NCBI GenBank assembly: GCA_002256435.1
Contig: NKJC01000003.1
Coordinates: forward strand, 310,001-374,000
Length of the DNA: 64,000 nt
Origin: Chitinophagaceae bacterium BSSC1
GTDB taxonomy: Bacteria > Bacteroidota > Bacteroidia > Chitinophagales > Chitinophagaceae
Direction: 5' to 3'
A program made the translations under genes and the position numbers. Shown here in pieces: positions 49,655 to 58,052 of the stretch. Position 1 is the first letter of the stretch. Every line of letters starts with the position of its first letter. The notes beneath the pieces are model-generated. The model did not search any database. It was not told the DNA's origin and was given only the letters and a program-made list of their open reading frames with translations.

Positions 49655-51349
49655 TTATTCCGAACGATATAAGATGAATTCTCCAATAGAAGGGGCTTCT
49701 TTTTGATTTTCTAACAGCAACCTGAATTTCTGTGCTTTGATTGCTACAAAACGCTCGGTACTTCCTGTTCCCTCGGTAGTAAGTGAACTGATAGTTTTCC
49801 AATCTTTACCATCCCAATACTGGAGTTCATGTGATTGTTTAATTCCTGACCATGGATGCCATGGCTCAACCAAAGACAATGCATTGATAGAATAAGCGGC
49901 TCCCAAATCAATTTCAAGACTAGCTTTTACAACTCCTTTCTTTGCCTGCCATTTAGATGTTGGACTACCATCATTCAAATTTTTGGTTGTAGATAAACTA
50001 TCTGTACTACTTGCAATAATAGTTCTTCCAGTTGCTGGCAATGGTAATACCTTTGGTTCTCCTTCAAATTCAATGGCAATCACTGAACTCATTTTATCTG
50101 GAGCATAAGACGGTAATTGCAACTGATTACTAGATTTAGAAGCAACTATTTTTAAATTTTTAGTTTGATCAGCTAGAAGATAAGCTCTCTTAATCTTATT
50201 GCCCAATGGAACATCTAAAAGCCCATTCGATGGCCAATCAAAAACATGTAAATAAATTACTTGCCCTTTTCTAGTTGCTCTACCCCATGATAAAAATGGG
50301 AAAGGACTAGCGCTTGTGCCATAGATAGATTCACCATTTAATTTAAGCCATTCGCCAATTTCTAATAGATTCTGTTGACAAACAACTGGAATTACACCAT
50401 ATGCATTTGGGCCAACATTCAATAAAAAGTTACCCCCTTTGCTTACAATGTCTACCAATTTTTGTGTGAGCTCTTTAGTGGTCTTCCATCTATCATCCCA
50501 TGCATTGTATCCCCAATGGCCATTCATAGTCATACAAACCTCCCAATTCCTTCCAGGGAATCCAGTTGCAGGGATAAACTGTTCAGGGGTTTCTAAATCT
50601 CCACCCATACCAGCTCCTAGTCTGTTATTGGTAATCAATTGAGGATATTGTTTGGTAACGGCAGCTAATTTCTCTGTCATACTTTTTGTCATATTCATTG
50701 GCGTATCCCACCATAGAATGGCCACGTCTCCATAGTTTGACAAAATTTCCTTTACCTGGGGCAATGCAATTTCATCAATGTATTTTTCCATGCTACCTAT
50801 ATGTGTACTATCCCATTCTTTATTCCCTGAAGCAGCCCCTCCTGGATGAAACCAGTCTTGGGCTTGAGAATAATAAAAGCCAAGTTTCATACCATGTTTT
50901 CTGCAAGCATCTGCCAGCTCTTTTAAAACATCTCTTTTAAAGGGAGTTGCTTCAACAATATTATAAGCGCTAGCCTTAGAACCATACATGGCAAATCCAT
51001 CATGGTGCTTGCTGGTAATAACCATATACTTTTGCCCTGCAGCTTTTGCTAGTTTCACCCATTCTTCGGCATTAAATTGTGTTGGATTAAATTCTTTTGA
51101 TAGAGCAGAATAGGTAGCTCTTGGAATCTTAGCAGTAAGCATAATCCACTCTCCATGATTGGTATTATTATCCCATTTCCCTGCTGGAACTGAATATAAT
51201 CCCCAATGAATAAACATACCAAATTTGGCATCTTTCCACCATTGCATCTTTGAATCATTCAATTTTGAAGCTGCTTTTCCTTCGCCGTTTTGACTAAAAG
51301 AAGCTACTGCTAATACAAATCCTAAAATTGTAAGCGCATATTTTCTCAT
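49655..51349 (-). CDS. alpha-L-fucosidase, GH29, with C-terminal F5/8-type domain; close paralog of 2131-3813
   Basis: MQWWKDAKFGMFIHWGLYSVPAGKWD, SKHHDGFAMYGSKASAYNIVEATPFKRD, VAILWWDTPMNM; C-terminal discoidin-like region. Confidence 0.93.
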   Translation of the reverse strand: MRKYALTILGFVLAVASFSQNGEGKAASKLNDSKMQWWKDAKFGMFIHWGLYSVPAGKWDNNTNHGEWIMLTAKIPRATYSALSKEFNPTQFNAEEWVKLAKAAGQKYMVITSKHHDGFAMYGSKASAYNIVEATPFKRDVLKELADACRKHGMKLGFYYSQAQDWFHPGGAASGNKEWDSTHIGSMEKYIDEIALPQVKEILSNYGDVAILWWDTPMNMTKSMTEKLAAVTKQYPQLITNNRLGAGMGGDLETPEQFIPATGFPGRNWEVCMTMNGHWGYNAWDDRWKTTKELTQKLVDIVSKGGNFLLNVGPNAYGVIPVVCQQNLLEIGEWLKLNGESIYGTSASPFPFLSWGRATRKGQVIYLHVFDWPSNGLLDVPLGNKIKRAYLLADQTKNLKIVASKSSNQLQLPSYAPDKMSSVIAIEFEGEPKVLPLPATGRTIIASSTDSLSTTKNLNDGSPTSKWQAKKGVVKASLEIDLGAAYSINALSLVEPWHPWSGIKQSHELQYWDGKDWKTISSLTTEGTGSTERFVAIKAQKFRLLLENQKEAPSIGEFILYRSE

Positions 51350-51358
51350 AAATAAATT

Positions 51359-53146
51359 TTAAAATAATCTCCTATTATAAATACGTAAATGTTGAATTGA
51401 ACCATTAAAATTTTTAAGAACCCCGTTTTCTTTATCAGAATTACCGACTTGCATTACCACATCGCCAACAGCTTCAAAATCCTTTCCAACTGTACCAACA
51501 CGTCCTGCGGCAGTTGCGTCTTTTGTTAAATGTTTAATGCCGCTTTGTTGCTTAACTAACTTACCGGATTTATAAATAAATGCAGTTCCGTTTTCGTATT
51601 CACAGGTTAGATGCACCATTTTACCTAGTTCATATATATTGTCTACTTCTACATCAGTATGACTCTCAATACTTCCAATCCTGAAAACAATTCCACCATT
51701 TTTTTTAAGTTGAATAGACCAACCTGAAATACCAGTTTTAGGTATTCTGGCAATTGGTGTCATATTGGCTAGTTCAGCTGCCTGAATATTCATATCAATG
51801 GATATGGTATCTCCATATCCAACATTTCTGTCAAAAAAATAAAATTTCTGATCTCCTATAAACCGAATTGGTTCTGATTCTGCCAACTGCCAAATGGGTG
51901 CTTTAAGATTAGCAAAAGGTTTTGCTCTAACTATACCATCACCATTAGCAATAGGTTTCATAAAAATCACATCATCTACTTCCATCCATTGATCTGCTGC
52001 TCCTTCTGATGCAATGCTGATGGTTATCTGATGATTGGTAACTTTAATGGGAGGAAGCTGAACCCTTGTCCATTTTTCCGATGCAGACAGTTTTACTACC
52101 AAATCTTTTCCACCAAAATCAGATGCCTTAATGTAAGCAGCTCTTTGACCACCAGAACTACGAACCATGGCAGAAAGTTGATACTCTCCATTCATGATAT
52201 ACTCTAATTGCTGTTTGATACCAGCATTATATGGTGCAGGTGCCCCTATGCGTAATTTGTAATTTTCCAAAAAGGCGTCCCCTTCTACTATCTGAACGGC
52301 TCCATTAGTTCCTTCAGTATTCCAACAAAGTGGTTTTTGTGGATTGTATTTGTTTTGATTGTATTCAAAATTCCCGTTTGGAAGGATGGTTATTCCTGGA
52401 TAATCTTTTGCATAATATCTGAAATACTTAAAAACTGACTCAGCGGGTTGAACAGTACTATCTACTTTACCAACACCATTTAATGCGGTTAACCAAACAG
52501 CTTGGTGCGCGTTTAACTGATCCCATTCTGCCTTTGCTACAATATTACCATTGTCATAAAATATAACCCCTTCAGGAGTAAACTCATAAGCATCTAGAAA
52601 CCATCCATCCTTGTCAAACTTAAATGGAACTTGGGCCCTATGTGGCCATGGTCTTCTATCAATTCCTTTAAATGGAAGGTCAAAATATAAATTATTAGTT
52701 GCTACCCATGTTTTAGAATCTATTTCATAGGAATCAATTTCAAATATATTGTTGTTGGGATTTTTTCCTCCTCTTTGCCAAAAAGATGTATGAACACCAT
52801 GCCCCTCCATGAATGGCTTTGACAAACACTCATAATATCCATAACCAAAATTGTGATTACTAATAACCCCACCGCCAGTATTCTCCCATTTTCCATCAAT
52901 CTTTTCATGGTTTAGAACTACATGTAATGCTCCATCTTTCACAAATACATTTTCTTTTCTGTTCAATCCATCCATATAACCAAAACCTGTTCTTCTATCA
53001 ATTCTATAACGCCAATCTTGTTCATTTAAATGATTTCCTTTAAAACTTTCATCAAATAATAAAGTGTATCCTTTACCGGCTGGAGGTTGTGCAAAAGACA
53101 TCTGTAAAACGAATACTAGAAATAAGCTAGATTGAATATACTTCAT
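51359..53146 (-). CDS. GH16-like protein with CBM-like and LamG/concanavalin-like C-terminal modules
   Basis: YTLLFDESFKGNHLNEQDWRYR...GGVISNHNFGYGYYECLSKPF...HTSFWQRGG...FEIDSYEIDS (ExDxxE motif); AAYIKASDFGGKD CBM-like; HLTCEYENGTAFIYKSGKLV LamG-like. Confidence 0.78.
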   Translation of the reverse strand: MKYIQSSLFLVFVLQMSFAQPPAGKGYTLLFDESFKGNHLNEQDWRYRIDRRTGFGYMDGLNRKENVFVKDGALHVVLNHEKIDGKWENTGGGVISNHNFGYGYYECLSKPFMEGHGVHTSFWQRGGKNPNNNIFEIDSYEIDSKTWVATNNLYFDLPFKGIDRRPWPHRAQVPFKFDKDGWFLDAYEFTPEGVIFYDNGNIVAKAEWDQLNAHQAVWLTALNGVGKVDSTVQPAESVFKYFRYYAKDYPGITILPNGNFEYNQNKYNPQKPLCWNTEGTNGAVQIVEGDAFLENYKLRIGAPAPYNAGIKQQLEYIMNGEYQLSAMVRSSGGQRAAYIKASDFGGKDLVVKLSASEKWTRVQLPPIKVTNHQITISIASEGAADQWMEVDDVIFMKPIANGDGIVRAKPFANLKAPIWQLAESEPIRFIGDQKFYFFDRNVGYGDTISIDMNIQAAELANMTPIARIPKTGISGWSIQLKKNGGIVFRIGSIESHTDVEVDNIYELGKMVHLTCEYENGTAFIYKSGKLVKQQSGIKHLTKDATAAGRVGTVGKDFEAVGDVVMQVGNSDKENGVLKNFNGSIQHLRIYNRRLF

Positions 53147-53157
53147 GACTATTGACT

Positions 53158-53994
53158 TTATTGATGAATGATTTGATAGATTTTTTTACCCGATTTTTCG
53201 CCAATATCGTCAAGACCTTGTTGATTGTAATGCACAAAATCCCGCATCCATCCCCGTTCAAAAAAAAGATTGGTTTCTGTATATACTATAAAAACATTAT
53301 CTAATTCCTTTGTAACTGTTTCTTGCATCAATCTAACTGCATCATTTCCATCCTGTTCACGTCCGGACTGGTATCCCGTTTGAACAATAAAAAAAGGGGT
53401 TGTTTTACCAAACTTTTCTCTAAAGGCATTAATGACCCAGATTAAAGCAGCTTTATATTCCAATGCCGTTAGTTTTCCCGCATGAATGCCATTAGCATCA
53501 CGCTCACCTTGCATCCAAATAATTCCTGAAAGATTAACTTTGCTAGCCGATTTTGCTTTGGAAGTTTTCTCTATGGCTGACCAAATTAATTTACCACTAC
53601 TATCCCAAGTACCATAATTGTCTAATTCGGCTTTGACACTGCAAGAACTACCACCTCTTGCAGCATGCACAACAATAACGTCTTCCTGCTGCAACAAAGA
53701 AAAGGTTTTAGTGAAAGACGGAAGTATGGTTCCTCTTCCTCTTACAGATTCAAGGCTTTTCCAATTTTGTCCTGCAGGATCCCTTAGGGGCTTAATTTGA
53801 TCTACTAGAACATCATATTCATAGGACCGATTATTTAGATGCAGATTACTCAATGCGCTATCGCCAAGCCCACCAGCATTACTTTGCCCTGCTAACAAAA
53901 ACAACCTTTGAGCATGCAAAGGTTTATGAAGAAATAGCAGCAAGCCTAAATAAGAAAATGGCAAAAACCAGTTTTGACGAAATAGGTTTCTCAT
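53158..53994 (-). CDS. SASA-family carbohydrate acetylesterase (CE6-like)
   Basis: LFLLAGQSNAGGLGDS; VVHAARGGSS; GIIWMQGERDAN; FVHYNQQGLDDIGE. Confidence 0.85.
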   Translation of the reverse strand: MRNLFRQNWFLPFSYLGLLLFLHKPLHAQRLFLLAGQSNAGGLGDSALSNLHLNNRSYEYDVLVDQIKPLRDPAGQNWKSLESVRGRGTILPSFTKTFSLLQQEDVIVVHAARGGSSCSVKAELDNYGTWDSSGKLIWSAIEKTSKAKSASKVNLSGIIWMQGERDANGIHAGKLTALEYKAALIWVINAFREKFGKTTPFFIVQTGYQSGREQDGNDAVRLMQETVTKELDNVFIVYTETNLFFERGWMRDFVHYNQQGLDDIGEKSGKKIYQIIHQ

Positions 53995-54028
53995 TAGTAG
54001 GTGAGTAATTGTTTACTGAAAATTGTAT

Positions 54029-55408
54029 TTAACTTTTTGGCAATTTTTGTATCCCCCCAAATTTCAATATCAACCAACCTATTGGATGCAAAAATGCCAT
54101 AATAAAAAACCACCAAGCATATCCATGGCCTTGCACTGCATTTAGTATGGGGTTAAGTAAAACATGTAATCCCTTATCTAAAAATCCTACAGCTTTGGAA
54201 GATGCTCCTGATACCATTGAAGCCACTATAGTATTCATCATGATGCCACCAATGGTACTTCCAGCTGCTACAATACTAAAAACAGTTCCTAGTGAATGCT
54301 TTGGAACTACATCTAATACTAAGGAAGTAATATTAATTAACCATGCTAGTGATGCCATTACTGCACAAACTGTAATAGTCAAGGCCAGATTCAAGCCTGT
54401 TACCTGACTAATCAAAGGGGAGAGTGGCATAATCAGTGCACATCCAAACATAATCGACAACCTGCTTTTTACAGGTGCAACTCCTTTTTTCACAAGCCTA
54501 CCTGAGAGCCAACCTCCCAACAAACTACCAACACCTGCTGCAGCATAAATAACCCAAGTAATTTTTAATTGCTCTTGAGAAAGATGGCGATCACTACTTA
54601 AATATTTTGGAAACCAAAACTGATAAAAATACCACACCGGATCAGTAACCAAGCGTCCTATTAGCAATAACCAAGTACCTTTAAATAATAAAACTTGTTT
54701 CCACGACCATGTATTTTGTTTATCAGCAACTGCTGATTCTTCAGCAAGATCATCATTAATTAATTGAAGTTCTGCATCAGTAATTAACTTAGATTTTTGG
54801 GGTAGTCTGTAAAAACTTAGCCATGGAATGAGCCAAACCAACCCCACCAAACCAGTTATTATAAAAGCCAATCGCCATCCAGTTCCTTGCCCAAGCCAAC
54901 TAACTAAAACAGGAAGAGTAGCAGCGTAGTTATATGTTGCAAGTGGGATAACAATATATGGTGCTATAGTTGCTCCAATCGTAGCTCCCATAGTGTATAA
55001 GCCAATGGCAAATGCCCTTTCTTTTTTTGGGAACCACTCTGAAACAGCTTTTGATGCAGCAGGCCAAATACCCGCTTCACCTAAACCTAATGCAAATCTA
55101 TATGCACTCAAAGAGGTTATGCTATTAGCTGCGGCAGTAAAAGCATTGGCAATAGACCACCACGCTACAAAAACAAACATACCTTTCCTTGTTCCCATTT
55201 TATCCGCAATGCGACCACTCAATAAATAAGCAATGGTATATGCTACAAGGAAAATATTTACAATATTAGCATAGTCCTGTTCGCTCATATTCAAATCCTT
55301 TTGAATAGTTGGAGCTAATGCGGACAAGGTTTGTCTGTCTACATAATTAAGCACGGCCGCAATAAAAAGCAACCCCACAATCCACCATCGCATTCCTTTT
55401 ATTTTCAT
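54029..55408 (-). CDS. MFS transporter, anion:cation symporter (hexuronate/ExuT-like) type
   Basis: RWWIVGLLFIAAVLNYVDRQTLSALAPTIQKDLNMS; RFALGLGEAGIWPAASKAVSEWFPKKERAFAIGLYTMGATIGATIAPY. Confidence 0.88.
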   Translation of the reverse strand: MKIKGMRWWIVGLLFIAAVLNYVDRQTLSALAPTIQKDLNMSEQDYANIVNIFLVAYTIAYLLSGRIADKMGTRKGMFVFVAWWSIANAFTAAANSITSLSAYRFALGLGEAGIWPAASKAVSEWFPKKERAFAIGLYTMGATIGATIAPYIVIPLATYNYAATLPVLVSWLGQGTGWRLAFIITGLVGLVWLIPWLSFYRLPQKSKLITDAELQLINDDLAEESAVADKQNTWSWKQVLLFKGTWLLLIGRLVTDPVWYFYQFWFPKYLSSDRHLSQEQLKITWVIYAAAGVGSLLGGWLSGRLVKKGVAPVKSRLSIMFGCALIMPLSPLISQVTGLNLALTITVCAVMASLAWLINITSLVLDVVPKHSLGTVFSIVAAGSTIGGIMMNTIVASMVSGASSKAVGFLDKGLHVLLNPILNAVQGHGYAWWFFIMAFLHPIGWLILKFGGIQKLPKS

Positions 55409-55453
55409 TGCATTGTTTTGTCCTTTTTAATAAAAATTAATCTACTTGATAAA

Positions 55454-57736
55454 TTAATTTTCATAACACCTTACACCAAATAACGATGCTGGCACTTCTT
55501 TGGAAGGATGCTTTAATTTAATGATTAATTTCTTTGTAGTAATTGGACTAGAAAATTGAATCCTTTTGTTGCTTTGATAATTTTCCTTTTCCTGTTGCAA
55601 TAAGTTGCCGTTTTCATCAAAAATTTCAAATTCCCTAACACAAAAAGGCATATCCCTTTCAGGGTGCCCCATTAATACAGATTCCATGGGATGATCAAAA
55701 TCTGTATCAAAAGACAGATGTATTGTTTTGATTTTTTGAGGCTGATCCCATTTTAAACTTAATGTAGGCGCGGGATCACTATAGTCAGATACCCATGCAT
55801 TTGGTTTGTTAGTAGGCCTTTCAATTCCATTTAACAAATTGTCTACTATAAAGCAATTGATATTATCCAGTATTTTAAATGCAATATTTTGACCATCAGG
55901 TCTTCTTTTAGGACACCAAAACTCAAAAGAATCTACTCCAATATCACTAGGTGCAGTTTGTTTACCAAAATTTGAAACAGCAGGGTTTACATGATTGAAA
56001 AGTGATAAAATACCTGTGATTCTTTGATCAGAATAATGCATTGCAACTTTAGGATTTTTTAAGAAAACTAAATAAGCATAGCATTCCTCAGAAATAGTGG
56101 TATTAAAATCTATAGAAATACAGTTCCTACCTGGTTGAATGGAAATCATTTTCTGTGCTACAATATTTTCTGGAGTATAATTTATAGCATTAAAGCTCAA
56201 TCTTAACTCAATTTCCAAAAATGTGGACTCTTCACCTGTAGCATGAACTATAAAAGAAGGTACTTTACCTGGCTTAAGGGGAATCATTTGTGCAACTGAA
56301 GATTCTAACGGTTTCAAAAGACCAGATTCAGAAAGTTCTGATAATATAAGTGTACTACTTACTTCTAACTGCGCTTCTTTTGCTAAGTCTAATTGATCTA
56401 CTCTTTGTATTCCAGGAATGTAATGACCTTGTTTCAGGAGAAGTTGTTGTAATTCTACAATCTTTCCTGAATTTAATAACTCTCTTGGATTAAACTGATT
56501 TTTTAAACACAATGAAGCAGCTGTACCAACAGCTTGACCAATTGATCCAGAAGTTGCCATTACCCTAGTAGATGCAAAGGCAACATGTGAAGCACTAATA
56601 ATTCTACCGGCTAAAAATAAGTTACTTATATTCTTGCTATACAAACACCTATAGGGAATCTGATAAATACCCTTGCTATGCCATTGATTGCATCCAGGTT
56701 TTTCACTAAAAACCCCATCGGCAGGATGAAGGTCTATGCTCCATCCACCATAAGAGACAGCATCTTCATGTATTCTTTGTTCAACTATATCTTGTTGAAT
56801 CAACATATAATCCCCTTCAAATCTTCGGCTTTCTCTTTTTCCAGGAATAGCTCCTACCCATTCTAGTGTTAGATTTTCTGCTTCAGGAAAATCACCTGAA
56901 TTCTTTATATGATTCCAAACACCATAAACTACTTTCCACAATTCCCATTTAATTTGTTCTGTATCATAAACTGTATCTAATCTACCCCCAAATTCAATCC
57001 ACCATAATCTACATCCAAAATCCTTTGCGTTAAAGGATTTGAATCGGGGGATTTTTGTAATGTCTTTTAAGGCAAATGAAGGAGGTATGTATTTAACAGG
57101 TTTCCCCATGTCTTTAGAATAGAAATACATACTATGTCCTAATAATTCCCCGTATGAAGCGGTAGGTGCAAACAACTCACCAAATTCAGAGGTAGACTCC
57201 GCACCCATTCTAAAAGCAGCTCCTGATAAAAAACCAAGAATACCATCTCCAGAAGCATCTATAAAGCAAGGCGCAAATAAATGATATTCAGTTTGATTTT
57301 GACTACAAAATCCAATTATGGATTCAATAGAATCAGTATCTTTTTTATGTAAATTATAAATTACAGTATTTAATAAAAGTTGAATATTAGTTTCACTAAC
57401 AACTTTCTCTAACAAAATTGTATCAAATATTATAGGATTTCCTTCTGGATTACGGTGCATATTTTCTACCAATATTTCATCCATAATTCCACCTTCTCTT
57501 GACCATCGATTATTATTACCCATATGGGATGTAGCACCTAAAATCCACAATCTAACTTCACTAGAAGCGTTACCTCCTAAAACAGGTCTATCCTGAACCA
57601 ACGTCACTTTATTGCCTAATCTAGCAGCAGCAATAGCAGCGCAAATACCAGAAATCCCACCGCCCACAACTACAAGTTCTGAAAAAAAAGTAACGTTATT
57701 TAATAATCTATTTTCGGTTCCTTGACTTAAAATCAT
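55454..57736 (-). CDS. FAD-dependent oxidoreductase (FAD_oxidored-type), C-terminal beta-sandwich, no evident signal peptide
   Basis: SELVVVGGGISGICAAIAAARLGNKVTLVQDRPVLGGNASSEVRLWILGATSHMGNNNRWSREGGIMDEI; NLFLAGRIISASHVAFASTRVMATSGSIGQAVGTAASLCL. Confidence 0.85.
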   Translation of the reverse strand: MILSQGTENRLLNNVTFFSELVVVGGGISGICAAIAAARLGNKVTLVQDRPVLGGNASSEVRLWILGATSHMGNNNRWSREGGIMDEILVENMHRNPEGNPIIFDTILLEKVVSETNIQLLLNTVIYNLHKKDTDSIESIIGFCSQNQTEYHLFAPCFIDASGDGILGFLSGAAFRMGAESTSEFGELFAPTASYGELLGHSMYFYSKDMGKPVKYIPPSFALKDITKIPRFKSFNAKDFGCRLWWIEFGGRLDTVYDTEQIKWELWKVVYGVWNHIKNSGDFPEAENLTLEWVGAIPGKRESRRFEGDYMLIQQDIVEQRIHEDAVSYGGWSIDLHPADGVFSEKPGCNQWHSKGIYQIPYRCLYSKNISNLFLAGRIISASHVAFASTRVMATSGSIGQAVGTAASLCLKNQFNPRELLNSGKIVELQQLLLKQGHYIPGIQRVDQLDLAKEAQLEVSSTLILSELSESGLLKPLESSVAQMIPLKPGKVPSFIVHATGEESTFLEIELRLSFNAINYTPENIVAQKMISIQPGRNCISIDFNTTISEECYAYLVFLKNPKVAMHYSDQRITGILSLFNHVNPAVSNFGKQTAPSDIGVDSFEFWCPKRRPDGQNIAFKILDNINCFIVDNLLNGIERPTNKPNAWVSDYSDPAPTLSLKWDQPQKIKTIHLSFDTDFDHPMESVLMGHPERDMPFCVREFEIFDENGNLLQQEKENYQSNKRIQFSSPITTKKLIIKLKHPSKEVPASLFGVRCYEN

Positions 57737-58000
57737 TTTTCAATCTTTCAATAATAAGAAAATTCAAGACCTACAAAAAAGTGCTAAGAGCTTAATTTCA
57801 TTTAGAAATTTGAATATGCAACAAATTGCAATAAATCAATCTGATTTGAAATTGATTATTCATGGCAAATGCACAATCTTTTCTGCAAATAGGATAGATG
57901 AATAATAATTGTTAAAAATCTATATATTTACAATGGTTGTTGAATATACTATCAGTATTATAATTAAATGGCTTAGCTAAAAACCAAAAACAAGATTCGC

Positions 58001-58038
58001 CTATCGAAATCATTTGCGGAAACGTTTTCGATAGATAG
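58001..58038. promoter_or_regulatory. candidate operator B in the LacI gene 5' region
   Basis: CTATCGAAATCATTTGCGGAAACGTTTTCGATAGATAG; outer inverted repeat CTATCGAAA/TTTCGATAG and inner LacI-like near-palindrome CGGAAACGTTTTCG; ends 14 bp before the ATG at 58053. Confidence 0.78.
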
Positions 58039-58052
58039 ACAATTTTTTAAAA

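Noticed and set aside
9365-57736. Fucoidan-type PUL
   Set aside because: No sulfatase (no CxPxR formylglycine-type gene) seen among the translations, so a sulfated fucan is not the favoured substrate.
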